Shown one piece after another: positions 24,019 through 34,671 of a stretch of 64,000 bases of DNA. Below the pieces are notes generated by a model that did no database searches, was not told the DNA's origin, and saw nothing but the letters and a program-made list of their open reading frames with translations. Source of the DNA: Chrysogorgia sp. JL179-B06 (lineage: Eukaryota; Cnidaria; Anthozoa; Scleralcyonacea; Chrysogorgiidae). A program made the position numbers and the translations under genes. Within the stretch, counting starts at the first letter, position 1. Each line of letters opens with the position of its first letter. The stretch is taken from positions 1,316,001 to 1,380,000 of the forward strand of contig JAYKKM010000418.1 of NCBI GenBank assembly GCA_035772405.1, given 5' to 3'.

Positions 24019-25359
24019 ATGTTTCAAGAGATTATCGTTGATCATGAGATTAACTTTTAGTTTTTAGTAAAATTTCAAAAGTACACTACCTGTTATGAAA
24101 TGTTACTATATTTATTGTACTGTAGGATGTGAAATTTGTTTCAATCTTTACGATAAATAATGTTATGAAGTTGTATAATAGACACACGTTTCTAGGTGAC
24201 ATGTAACTCGAAATCGTTTATAGAAGAAAATATTGCAATTGTTTTTTCGCGATGGATTTTTCTAGTTTTAGCATTTTTAACATTGTATAACTTCTCTAAA
24301 TTCTAACATTATAAAGCTTTGTATTAAAGACAGAACATTTCTTTTAATCGTGTGTACTGTTTAGCTTGTTCACTTTTACAAAACGTGTAGAAATCGAGGA
24401 AATAAGAGAACGTAGAAATCGAGAAAAAGTAAAAATATAAAATTACGCTCTGCATTTTATCGGGACTATCTCGTTCTGGTGCATGTGATTTACTACTAAT
24501 GTAAGCAGGAGCAGCATTCTCCAGCCAAACACGCAATATATTCGTAAGTAAACGTAGTCTTGAGGCTGATTTCCAGTGCTGTGTACTGTGCGTATATTCA
24601 ACTTTCCCTGACGAGCAAATCCGTTGCCCTAATTATACCAGGGATGAAAGGCCCAACCTAAATCCCAATCAATTCGTTAGAAAGTTTATTTCTTCATTCA
24701 AAATCTTGTTTAAGTGACTGAAATTATTTCATTCGAAGAGAAATTTACATTTTATTCGGAAGAAAGGAATAATAATTGACCTGTGCAGACGAGCATTTCC
24801 AAGACGTTGTTTTTCTATGAACCAGTTAGTCAAAACTGCCATGTGCATGGAAACTACGAGGATGAAGACACGTGAATGAATATATCTGGATAGATCAATG
24901 GGGCGTAGATAGAAATTCTGCGTGTGTAGGGGGGTCCACCCCGTCATAACTAAATTTCGGACAATTATATTATGGTTTATTTTGCTTTGTACGCAAGTCA
25001 CCTGGGGATAATGATTTGCAAGGTTCGTGAGTACCTATCTTCAAAATAACGACTAATAAAAATACGGACTATAGATATCGAAATAATAGAATACGTTTGC
25101 CGGGGACTTTGTAACGTGCTCGACCACTCGAGTGACGTAATAAAAACACGAAATACGGTATAGGGGTAAGCACGAGGTGAGTGATTTTCCAACTTCTCAA
25201 GTATTTTGTATCTACTGCGCATGCGCTAGTAGATACTTTGCTGTCGTGCGAGTGGTGTAATGTAATGTAAGTTAAGTTAACAAAAGAATGCCTTCGGAGC
25301 CAATCAAAACACAGAAAATGGAACGAAGACGAACGACTATTCACCATGGCCGCCATATT
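24019..25359. other. intergenic, probable sarcoglycan 3' UTR then repeats
   Basis: Downstream of the sarcoglycan stop is AT-rich sequence with ATTAAAGA-like polyadenylation signals near 24,325. Repeat-like sequence with ACTCGAGTGACG and GCGCATGCGC lies at 25,080-25,360. No second gene is recognised. Confidence 0.45.
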
Positions 25360-26051
25360 GAATTCTAACCGAGCTGGGGCATTGGAACGAGATCATCCGA
25401 GAACCGCGTGGAAATTATATTCTGTATTTGTTGGTCGATTTTGTCTTTCAATTTCCTTTAAAACATTCTGTATATTTAATAGTATATGATTCTGAATGCA
25501 TCGTTAGTTATTTCTTCAGCAGCTTATAAATCGAGTCGCATAATTTTCGGCAACTTCCTCGTTATTCGGCGTTATATCATTTTCTCCCTTTACCGTTTTC
25601 CATCTCTCAAAAGCGTCGAGTAAGTAAACTTTAGTCTTCTAGAAGCATCTGTAGTACTCTTTTCTTTCGACCTAATGGTTCGACTTGAGGGCCAGTACTT
25701 GAGGTATTAGGATTCCAAAGTCGAAGGTTGTGTCACAAAGAACCATTAGGTCGAAGGAAAAGAGTACTACAGATGCTTCTAGAAGACTAAAGTTTACTTA
25801 CTCGACGCTTTTGAGAGATGGAAAACGGTAAAGGGAGAAAATAATATAACGGATAACAAGGAAGTTGCGTAAAATTATGCTACTCGATTTATAAGCTGCT
25901 GAAGAAATAACTAACAATGCATTCAGAATCATATACTATTAAATATACAGAATGTTTTAAAGGAAATTGAAAATCGACCAACAAATACAGAATATAATTT
26001 CCACGCGGTTCTCGGGTGATCTCTTCCAATGCCCCAGCCCGGTTAGAATTC
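25360..26051. repeat. long foldback element (692 bp)
   Basis: The left arm starts GAATTCTAACCGAGCTGGGG and the right arm ends with its near-perfect reverse complement. The arms meet at about 25,705 near GGTTCGACTTGAGGG. About 330 bp per arm with few mismatches, non-coding. Confidence 0.85.
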
Positions 26052-27951
26052 ACTATCAGTTGAGAATTCCATGTAATCTTCAGTATTTTGATCACGAATA
26101 CCAAGAACACCCGAGCGAAAACTGTCAGTTATGAAACAAGACGTTTTTAAAAGCGCAAATGAATTACGAAGTGTACGTCGAACAAATCACGGCAAATTCG
26201 CAGCTCTGTCGAGGTCGGTAAGTTAACACTGGTCGCTTTCAGACTTTTCAGTCACTTGAAATTTGAAAATGAATTGACCATTTTGAAGGGCATAGACTAT
26301 GTAGTATGTAGTGCATTGTATGCATCTACAAAAAGCGGACTGAGACTGACCAAAAGTGTCCTGTGATGCTGTAGAGATTAGTACACTACTTTACTTGTGA
26401 TAAAAACTCACTATGATCAAATGAAATTTATTTTTATTCCATGACATTTACTGCCTTATTGCAGCAATCACAGCTTTATATATCAGTAATGTCACTATAA
26501 TTATATCAGTAATGCTTGGGTGAGACTGATATATAGTGACTGGTGCATCGGAAGTACGTATACTCTATCAATCGAACCAATATATTATTGTAACCTCCAT
26601 CTGAGTTTCAGTAGCTCAATCATTAGGGGGCTCATCTGTAAATATCAGAAACTATTTCTGAGGATTAGAACTTGATGATAGTCTGTGTATCGTGTGTTAA
26701 TGTCTACACTGTTGTAGAGAATGTGGGAACTGTACATGGACGATCGTCAAGCTCCAATCAAGAAAATGATGTACTGGATCGATTGGTATATGTACTGTAT
26801 CTGTATTGCCCATGCATCAATCACTATATATCAGTAATGCTTGGGTGTGTTAATATGTACCTGCTGTAGTGATATATTATATCAGCTTGCAGTAGACAGA
26901 TAATACATGGATGATCGTCAAGCTCAAATCCTCAGAAAAATGTTTCTGACAAGTTGGCATTATTACTTTATATATAAGTATGTGAACATGGTTTCAAGTG
27001 CATCTTGCACAAATTGTGCAGGCCCGAAGGGTGAGTCGGCAAAGTCGGCGGTCAGTATGACCAATCAGATGCGAGTTCAGGTGGTCTGATCTAACATTTG
27101 GATGGTCATCTATTTTTCTTTAATTTGTGTATTAAAAACAAAAATATTCTACTGTATAACATTGTATCAGTACACAAGGCCATGAACATTCAATCCTCAT
27201 TTCTGCTGCGACCATTTTTGACAGCAACTTCCATCCCCAGTGACAACTTGGCCTCAAATGAATTTTGAATAAATTATATATTATTTCTTTGTTTAACCAA
27301 TAAAACTAAGCAGCCTTTTAAAACCTTTTAAAAATCTGTTAAAGCCATTTACTAACTTTAGTAAAAAAAAATTAGTTCACTGGTAGAAATAATTTGACCA
27401 AAATAATTTGACCAGTCATGTTGACTTGCCGTGACTGATTTCTGGTGAACAAATCATGAAAATCAGCGGTCAGTAACCGTTGCCATCGGCCCCTGTTATT
27501 TTGAGCGCTGGTGGCTCTTTTGAAAAATACACAAGTGTGTATAACCCCAAATTACATGCACAGTGTTAATAACAGTACTATTAACAGTGCTATGAACAGT
27601 GTTATTACCAATTAGTGATATACACATGAAAACATTTTGCAGAAAGTGATGTTCAGGAATAATATGACAAATAAAGAAAGTGTTTCAGTGCTATTCCAAT
27701 TATTTCCTTTTTTCGCCATTGTATTTCCTTGAAATTGCTCTGCTCTCAGCCAAACAGAATGTGCAGTGTACATGTATATTACCAGTAAACAATTTCACAA
27801 ACTTCTGCAGCAGTTTTTGTGTTATAGAGTTTTGCAAAGTGTCTGAGTATAACAGTACATGTTATATATTACTTAGAAATTAGAATGCTGTAACAAAGTC
27901 CTTCAAATAAACTTTGAATCTCTCAATTTCTTTTTCGGTATAACTTTCCTT
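26052..27951. other. repeat-rich intergenic
   Basis: The motifs TCAGTAATGCTTGGGTG (26,505 and 26,830) and GATCGTCAAGCTC (26,740 and 26,915) are duplicated here and also occur near 3180. They form a dispersed repeat with a local duplication. No gene is recognised. Confidence 0.5.
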
Positions 27952-28151
27952 AAAGAAATACCTAATGGTTTCCGTGTTTGGATCAGTGGTTTGGATACTC
28001 TGATCCAAACACGCGGGATGTTGCGAGACTTGAGAAAAGCGTAAAAAACACGAGCCGCTAGGCGAGTGTTTTTAGCTTTTCGAAAGTCGAGCAACATCCC
28101 AAGTGTTTGCATCAGAGTATCCAAACACGGAAAACCATTAGGTATTTCTTT
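27952..28151. repeat. palindromic MITE (200 bp)
   Basis: Arms AAAGAAATACCTAATGGTTT and its complement at the right end, continuing inward with GTGTTTGGATACTCTGATC on both sides, around a short centre near 28,055. A compact foldback. Confidence 0.85.
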
Positions 28152-28748
28152 TATAAAATAACCACAGAGAAATATCACTAAAAGTTATTAATATAATTAG
28201 ATCAACATTGCAATTCTCCCAAAAACCGTCAACTACCAATCAGGGGAGGTCTTTCATGTCTTTCTAGCTAATCGGCCAATCATGGATGGTTTCCTATTAT
28301 GATTTATGATGCTGACGACAGCAACAGCCAAAAATAAGTTTGAAGTGGTAAAGACATCAGGAAAACCATAGGTAGCCCAAATGTTGTTATAATAACAGCC
28401 GATCCACGAGCGAAATGAAAACTCGCCCCATTCCCCTCATTAGCTACACGCGACACAATTTACTGCAAGCTGACGTGATGCTATTATGATAAGGTTGGCA
28501 AGTAAATTCCAACATTCACAACAAACACTTAACAAATGATTAAAATACTCGCAAACTACGTGAAGAACCACCAAAAATGAAACAACACTTTGAACACTGA
28601 TAATTTTACTACAATATTACAAACAATTATGTTTCTTAATAATTCTGACAAACAAGAAAGAAGCAAAAGTCTCTAGGTTTTTGACCAAAGTTTTTCTGTG
28701 CCTATGCGGGATGCCATCAAACAGTTATGACGATGTCAAAAACCTAAT

Positions 28749-29020
28749 CCTATTGGCTATCAAAAATAAACAAACTATGACGTTCATGCTACTGACAGGG
28801 GGGGTAGATATCCAGATACGATAAAAAAACACAGAGGATTTATTAAGACGTTCCCGCGGAGGCAGATAAAAACATGTGAATAAATCAAAACAGAAGAGAT
28901 CAGAGAATTTAGTTCGGTAAGTAAATATATTTGCAGTTGTTTTTTTAGTGTGCAAAACAAACGAGACATTTTAAATAATAAGCAAGTCAAGTTATATTAA
29001 ATTGTTTTCCCTTTCACGGC
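28749..29020. repeat. repeat family R, copy 1, left part
   Basis: Matches the reverse complement of 56,713-56,984 almost base for base. The match stops at 29,020 because the Polinton is inserted here and resumes at 47,923. The left limit of this repeat is not determined. An open frame across it is shared by both copies but has no recognisable product. Confidence 0.9.
29015..29020. repeat. Polinton target site duplication, left
   Basis: CACGGC directly precedes the AG terminus. The same six bases follow the right terminus at 47,923-47,928. In the uninterrupted copy near 56,71x the hexamer occurs once. Six-base duplications are the rule for Polintons. Confidence 0.97.
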
Positions 29021-29179
29021 AGTAGTATAGAGAGTGGGGCTACGAGCTCAGCAACGCCAACCGTAATATAAACACCAAAACATCGCCAAATTTGTGCCGA
29101 GCCACAACTCAGCAATGTTTTGGTATTTACGTTTTACAGTCAACATTGGTGAGCTCACAGCCTCACTCTCTATACTACT
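29021..29179. repeat. terminal hairpin in left TIR
   Basis: The first 20 bases AGTAGTATAGAGAGTGGGGC are mirrored by GCCTCACTCTCTATACTACT ending at 29,179. Pairing continues inward with ACGAGCTCAG against TGAGCTCACA and CCAAAACAT against ATGTTTTGG. The single strand of each element end can therefore fold on itself. Confidence 0.85.
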
Positions 29180-29279
29180 ATGGTAGTCGTTAGTCAATCT
29201 AGACACCCCTCCCACGTTTTCTACTTAATTGATACCAAACACCAAATCACAATTTTCGCTAGATTTTAGCCATATTTAA

Positions 29280-29560
29280 AAATAGAATGTGTCGTTTCAT
29301 CATTTTCACGTCTTTAGAAAGTAGAAAGTGCCGTTTCAGCATTTTCGCGTATTTAAAAAGGGTAGAGTGTGCCGCTTCAACATTTTCACATTTTTAAAAA
29401 AGTAGAAAGTGTCATTTCAGCATTTTCGCGTTTTTAAAAAGTAGAAAGTGCCGTTTCAACATTTTCGCATGTTTAGAAAAGGTAGAGTGTGTCGCTTCAA
29501 CATTTTCACATATTTAAAAAAGTAGAAAGTGTCATTTCAACATTTTCACATTTTTGTTCA
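29280..29560. repeat. tandem repeats in left TIR
   Basis: About eight units of the type AGTAGAAAGTG, CCGTTTCA, CATTTTC and TTTAAAAA. Units differ at a few positions, and some read GGTAGAGTGTG. The mirrored array is at 47,385-47,665. Confidence 0.9.
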
Positions 29561-29955
29561 ACAAACCACCAACACGTTCTGCTGCTGTCTCACAAATTCA
29601 CACGCGAAAAAAAACCACTAGATTTTGATTCTAGTGGTGATGTTTATCCAAATGGATAGCGAAATGGCGCTCTTTTGATTGGTCAATTCACACCAGCGTC
29701 CACAACAAATGTTTTATCCAAACAAGTATCCAAATGGATAGCAAAATGGCGCTCTTTTGATTGGTTAACAACATTGACTAATTTGCATACTAACAGGTGG
29801 CCGGTTGTTTTGCGAATTAGTCCGTTTGTTCACTATTTTCAGTGTTTGTCACCTCACTTCTAAAATGGTGATCGTACACATATTTCGACGTTGTGATTCC
29901 TCCCGACAACAAACCTAAGAAAGGCACGTACGGCGTCACAACCGCAACAATGCTC

Positions 29956-30309
29956 TCAACGTCTTTTTTTTAATAATGGGTCTTTTTGCAACTCGTCATT
30001 TAGTTCGTCAGGGTTTTCTATAGCGTTCAACCCATCCAGTAAGCTAGCGAATTTGCTGATTAGCAAGTCGGTGAGAAAAGCGTTTGCAATTTCCATTCTC
30101 TTCAACTCATATTGGCGCCATATCTTGTCGATAACCTTTGCGGACGCTTTTTTAATGTACGCTTCAGATTGGCTCACCACACCATCACCAGACAGTCTAA
30201 TAAGTTCGGATCTCCTAACGTCAATGTTGTCTTCCACAGTCGAAGTACCATCAGTGTCCTCAACTAATTCCTCAATCGTGGGGTTTTCTTCACTTTTGCG
30301 TTTCACCAT
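29956..30309 (-). CDS. Polinton hypothetical protein (117 aa)
   Basis: Function not recognised. A small, highly charged protein beginning MVKRKSEENPTIEELVED, acidic in the first third, with a predicted helical and coiled middle and a basic end (LLKKRR). I prefer the ATG at 30,309 over the GTG at 30,312. Directly upstream is AAGTATAGTG, the recurrent motif seen before several genes of the element. It is the first gene inside the left TIR and lies downstream of the ATPase on the same strand with a gap of 23 bases. The basic tail and the position would fit a small DNA-binding or scaffolding protein, but that is a guess. Confidence 0.6.
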   Translation of the reverse strand: MVKRKSEENPTIEELVEDTDGTSTVEDNIDVRRSELIRLSGDGVVSQSEAYIKKASAKVIDKIWRQYELKRMEIANAFLTDLLISKFASLLDGLNAIENPDELNDELQKDPLLKKRR

Positions 30310-30332
30310 CACACTATACTTATACCCATATT

Positions 30333-30932
30333 TTATTGCGGAATAACAACTTCGTGACTGTATGGATAGCGCAGTGAGATTTCGAGTCTAGCGTACTTAT
30401 TATTTTTTAGTGCGGCCACAATCGTCGACGCTTCCTCTCTACTAATGTTTCCAAGGTAATCGTCAATAACAACCTTCATATCACTTCTGCTCGGACAGTA
30501 GAAGCAAACGAGCTTACTAATGTTTTCTCTATACGGTTTTGCGATCGACGTCAGTTGTTGTGTGATGACAATAACACTCAACATAAAATGTCGCGCACTA
30601 AAAGCCAAGTTGACCAATTGACTAGTCCTATTCTTGACGTCCTGCCCACTCGCACAGTCGTCCAACACAATCAGAGTGTTAGTGCCTTTAAAAACGTTAG
30701 TTACACACTTGAGAACAGCGTCGACATTATCCTGTGCACAGTCTATCGCTAACACGTCAGGGTCGTGCACATATTTCCAATCTTGATACGCTTTATTCCA
30801 CTCGAAAGTAGGGCAAATCAACACGATGTAGTCAAACTTACCGCGATACTCAGATTCCAGTGTGTTGAGTAAATAATGCGTCTTACCACAAGCTGTCATA
30901 CCAACAATTAGCGCATTAAACGGAGTCTCCAT
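30333..30932 (-). CDS. ATP: A32/FtsK-HerA-type genome packaging ATPase
   Basis: 199 residues. A Walker A loop (GMTACGKT, residues 11-18) follows the first strand, a Walker B (LIVLDD, 87-92) is next, and an ITQQ motif further on acts as the sensor/glutamine region. This order and the short length match the packaging ATPases of Polintons, virophages and large DNA viruses, which pump the genome into the capsid. It is placed immediately downstream of the capsid gene with a 15-base gap, as is usual in the group. The ATG at 30,932 gives the usual short N terminus before the first beta strand. No break is seen. Confidence 0.93.
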   Translation of the reverse strand: METPFNALIVGMTACGKTHYLLNTLESEYRGKFDYIVLICPTFEWNKAYQDWKYVHDPDVLAIDCAQDNVDAVLKCVTNVFKGTNTLIVLDDCASGQDVKNRTSQLVNLAFSARHFMLSVIVITQQLTSIAKPYRENISKLVCFYCPSRSDMKVVIDDYLGNISREEASTIVAALKNNKYARLEISLRYPYSHEVVIPQ

Positions 30933-30947
30933 TAAATTGCGTTTGAT

Positions 30948-32186
30948 TTAATACTGGATTGATTGCAACCCATTGTTCATGAAGTTGACCAACCCATCAC
31001 TTATCACAAACACCCTGCACATGACATTTGCAGTCGTCGCTTTCTTTGTGATTTCAAGAAGCACGCCGGATTGTGTGTTCACAATTTTCTTGCCAGTGGC
31101 GACGTTGTAATTATCTTGAACGCTCCTCAAGTCAATGACTAACGCAAAACCATCTTTATAGAACTTCTGTATGGTCATGAACTGAGCGTGTTCTTCACCC
31201 AACCCAAACAGTCGTTTCGCTTCTGCATAGAACTTCGACTTTGGGATGCCTTGTGAGTACACACTATTTGGCACACCTTCAATTGTGACTCTAACACTCT
31301 CGATATTTGGGTAAAGAAACTCCTCGCTATCTGTTCGCACCTTATTCGTGAATAGCAACACAATTGCCTTCATGCTTTTTCTTGGTAGATTAACATTCTC
31401 GTTCACAATGGTCGTACCTTTGTCCCATTCAGTGGTTTTCATCAACGTGACGTGTTCGTATGACAAACTACGACCACTTGCATAGCCCGACGTTATTTCG
31501 TCAGAGAGCTCCTGGTTATCGATCGTTTCATACTCAAGCTCAAGGTTCTCCAGAGTGTATCCACCCACACTCTCATTGGATTGCGCCACCATGATATCTG
31601 TGGCTTTGGGAAGTGTGATCACATACTGCAAGTTGTTGTTCATGCTAAAAGGAGCGTACAACCCGTGGTCATTCATGATCTTGCCAAGCTTAATCCGCTG
31701 TTTCGTTCCAATCACACCAAACATCAACGCGTCACTAACCTTAGCGACGTTTCCACTTGTCGCACCACTGTCATCCTTAGAAATTAGCTTTCTCAAGTTC
31801 TCACCACCAACACCATAGTCAACCATTTGGTCTCGCGCAGTAACACTTTCCCAAAGGTCACGATAAACACCAATGTAATTTTCCCCACTGTTGTCGTACA
31901 CAGTTTCTCCAGCTAGTTTCACAACAAGTTTCTCAACCAACAACTTGCTCACATTATTCAAGAACCAACTTTTGTCATTCGCATTTTTAAAGTCGAACAC
32001 TAGACCCAACGATCCAGGCACCAAACAGCTGCTAACCTTGAGCTTTGGTATATCAATGTAAAGTTCCTCACCAGGACTGACTTTATTAGGGTTCAACGTG
32101 ATCACATGCTGTGTTCTCACCCCTTTTATGACACCCATGGTCGCTCGTCTAAAACCGGGACTCAACTCTGCCGACGTGACGTTCAT
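30948..32186 (-). CDS. MCP: probable double jelly-roll major capsid protein
   Basis: 412 residues, beta-rich and without membrane segments or coiled coils. Conserved-looking patches are YAPFSMNNNLQYVITLP in the middle and many short strands separated by Gly/Asn/Asp loops. Position is decisive: it lies just upstream of the packaging ATPase, the order found in Polintons and related viruses. The length is short for a Polinton capsid protein, which is often longer. The start at 32,186 is preceded by AAAGTATATG. The reading frame is intact, unlike the minor capsid gene. The assignment rests on position and general character, so a structural prediction would be the test. Confidence 0.75.
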   Translation of the reverse strand: MNVTSAELSPGFRRATMGVIKGVRTQHVITLNPNKVSPGEELYIDIPKLKVSSCLVPGSLGLVFDFKNANDKSWFLNNVSKLLVEKLVVKLAGETVYDNSGENYIGVYRDLWESVTARDQMVDYGVGGENLRKLISKDDSGATSGNVAKVSDALMFGVIGTKQRIKLGKIMNDHGLYAPFSMNNNLQYVITLPKATDIMVAQSNESVGGYTLENLELEYETIDNQELSDEITSGYASGRSLSYEHVTLMKTTEWDKGTTIVNENVNLPRKSMKAIVLLFTNKVRTDSEEFLYPNIESVRVTIEGVPNSVYSQGIPKSKFYAEAKRLFGLGEEHAQFMTIQKFYKDGFALVIDLRSVQDNYNVATGKKIVNTQSGVLLEITKKATTANVMCRVFVISDGLVNFMNNGLQSIQY

Positions 32187-32208
32187 ATACTTTACATATG
32201 TTTTATCG

Positions 32209-33653
32209 CTACCGTTTTAGCTTGTAATAATCATAAACGAACCACGCAAGTACCACTGCGAGTACCCACAGATTCTGAGCCAACCATGCGAGACCCTTCG
32301 CGCCCAACGTCAACGCGCGTTGTAAACTAAATTAGCCAACCCAACAGCCCATGGACCCATCTTCGTGATCGCGTTCTTAACAGCCTGTGCGAACGACCTC
32401 GTAGCCATAGCGCCTTTCATAACAGCAGACCTCCCAGCGATAATAATTGTTGTTATAATCCCAGCCATTGAGATTGCTACAGCGCTCAACCCAACCACGT
32501 TTTCTCTTGCCCACTTCTTTAATCTCTGCAATCTGTCAATGTCGACTTCTTGTTGCTCTCTAACTTCTTCAAGCTCGCGCTGTCCTAGGGTTCTGTCTCT
32601 AGCCTGCTCAAGTCCTCCCACTCTTTCAAACAAACTGGCATACTCTCGCTCTTCATCACTCGTGAGACTACTTTGGTTAGCTTTTCTATCAAGCTCCACC
32701 AATCTCTCGTTCGACTCGTCTATCGTTTTTTGAAAATGGTCTATCTGTGCTTGCAGCGCGCCATCGTCACCTACTCTCGATTCACGCAACACACTATCGC
32801 TTGGGTTAAGCACACCATTCAGCTCACGGTTCTCGTCTAGTGATAGCCCAGGTATGTCATCGTTATCCACTCTTGTCTCAATTACTGGAAAGTCGTCTGG
32901 GGCCACTTCTGTTGTGACAACTGTTGTTTCTACATTCTCAGGGATTTGACTAACTAACTTTTTGAACTGCTCAATCGCATTTTTACTACTCACGTCTTTA
33001 CTAAAGATCAAACCGTTTTTCCCAGGTATTAGAATTCGTCTATGTTTCCCATATTTACCATCTTTGTTTATCGGTTTGAAAAGAATAGACCCCGAGCCTG
33101 TCACATACGACCTGTTGACTATTTTCCTTGACGTGTCGTCGAGACCGAGTTTTTTTTTATACAACTTACGTATTTTCTTACCTATCGCTGTGATTCTTTT
33201 TACTTGATTTTTTACTACCTCTTTGTTGAACATGTTTAGCTCATCCAATCTTTTATAAAGATCGTCCGACCTTACTTCAAGAGCTAGATTGAAGCTTGTG
33301 TCATCGACGTCACCATATGACTCCTGTTCGACAAACTCCACCGCGGGGACTTCTGTGTTAGTTCCCCTTATTGTCACCGTCTTACCATCGTCAGTGTCAA
33401 TAAATGGCGTCTCTTTTTGCCAATCTCGTCTCGCGTCTAGCTCACTCCTTATCTTTTTCGCAAGGTCTTGATAGTCGTTGTAATTAACACGAACGTCTTC
33501 CGGCATGTCGTCTTCAGTGAACTCAGCGTCTATGTCTTCGATTAACTCTTCGACATCGGCGAGCTTATTTTCTAATTGCTCACCACTCATGTCGTCGTGC
33601 TTATTGAGGATTTCCATCTCAATCTCGTCAAAACCTTCCCCACCCTCAGCCAT
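32209..33653 (-). CDS. coiled-coil membrane protein, paralogue 1, 3' end out of frame
   Basis: The open frame 33,653-32,310 gives 447 residues. It begins MAEGGEGFDEIEMEI with an acidic N-terminal third, then a basic patch (KKIRKLYKKKLG), a long charged coiled coil (about residues 290-370) and a hydrophobic segment VGLSAVAISMAGIITTIIIA (about 382-405). The frame closes after LANLVYNAR. In the neighbouring frame the homology with paralogue 2 continues to 32,209 and includes a second hydrophobic segment, so the last membrane segment has been cut off by a frameshift near 32,318. The site shows GCGCG, compatible with a two-base slip. Function unknown; a virion membrane or scaffold protein is an inference. 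The main frame is called coding. Confidence 0.7.
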
Positions 33654-33712
33654 ATTACATTAGCTCACATTTTGAATATCGCTTTCTAACTCCCACGAAT
33701 CACATTTTCTTT

Positions 33713-34665
33713 CTAGTTTAAATAATTGTACGCAAGCCACGCGAATGTCACCGCAAACACCCACAGATTTTGAGCTAACCAAGCAAGACCCTTCGCACCT
33801 ACCACCAGCGCATCATAAACTAAGTTAGCCAACCCAACAGCCCATGGACCCATCTTCATTATCGCGTTTTTAATAGCCTGCGCAAATGACCTTGTGGCCA
33901 TAGCACCTTTCATAGCGTTAGACCTCCCAGCGATAATAATAGTTGTTACAATCGCGGCTACTGAAATCGCTAAAGCACTCAACCCAACCATATTTTCTCT
34001 AGCCCATTTCTTAAATTTCTGCAATCTGTCAATGTCGACTTCTTGTTGCTCTCTAATCTCTTCTATTTCCCGCTGTTCAATAACCATGTCTCTAGCCTGT
34101 CTAAGTCCAATCACTCTTTCAGCTAGATCGACGAGCTCTTCGTTCTCCTCAGTCGTGAGATCTTTTTCTGCAAGCTCCACTATTCTTTTGTTCGCTTCAT
34201 TTATCAAGTCTTGAAAATGGTCCGCTTGTATTTGCAATACACCAGTGTCGCCTACTCTTGACTCACGCAGCACATTCTCGCTTGGGTTGAGCGCGCTATT
34301 CAACTCACGGTTCTCGATTGGTGTTAGTCCAAGTATGTTGACGTACTCTGCGTGTGTGGTGTCTAACAATAGCGCACTCCTCGCGACGTCTTCGTATAGT
34401 CTTTTGCGTTGTCATTAATCCGCGTCTCAATATCACTAAAGGTCTCCTCCATACGTTGACGCATTCTTCTATCACGTTCGCGAACCAGCCCACTCCTCAC
34501 TTTAGTTAGTCTAACTTTCTCACCGACTGTGACGTCTGGGTCGTCCCAAGCTAGCTCACTACCCCGAGTGGCTTTTTCGAGACTATACTTTAGTTCGTCG
34601 TCAGTGACATCTTTGTATTCATTAGAGCTCTCCATCTCAAGGTCGTCGAGACCACCTTCAGCCAT
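33713..34665 (-). pseudogene. coiled-coil membrane protein, paralogue 2, frameshifted
   Basis: A second, shorter copy of the preceding gene. The first frame (34,665-34,363, 100 residues) starts MAEGGLDDLEMESSNEYKD, resembling the start of paralogue 1. The second frame (34,369-33,713, 218 residues) carries the same coiled coil (EIREQQEVDIDRLQKFKKWA) and hydrophobic segment, plus an intact terminal hydrophobic stretch (LAWLAQNLWVFAVTFAWLAY). The frames overlap by seven bases, indicating a frameshift near 34,365. The basic central region of paralogue 1 is absent here. High similarity of the last 150 residues points to a recent tandem duplication. Confidence 0.75.
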
Positions 34666-34671
34666 GTTACA

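Larger units (their letters stand above)
29021..29682. repeat. Polinton left terminal inverted repeat
   Basis: Matches the reverse complement of 47,256-47,922. It contains, from the tip inward, a 159-bp imperfect hairpin (29,021-29,179), a unique spacer, about eight tandem units of 33-40 bp (29,280-29,560) and a perfect small hairpin CCACTAGA...TCTAGTGG (29,616-29,638). Inside the repeat limit the left side has an extra copy of ATGGATAGCAAAATGGCGCT (about 29,730-29,765), which makes it longer than the right side before similarity resumes at about 29,810. Confidence 0.95.

Noticed and set aside
28784..28990. Protein gene shared by both copies of repeat R
   Set aside because: The frame is conserved only because the two repeat copies are very similar; the two copies already differ by an in/del inside it and no product is recognised.
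29280..29560. CRISPR-like array
   Set aside because: Units are contiguous tandem repeats without unique spacers and lie in a transposon TIR of a eukaryote.
31555..31818. Open frames on the + strand inside the capsid gene
   Set aside because: Shadow frames of the minus-strand capsid gene.
32365..32733. Serine/leucine-rich + strand frames over the coiled-coil genes
   Set aside because: Antisense to the coiled-coil paralogues; their low complexity mirrors the Glu/Lys-rich coding strand.
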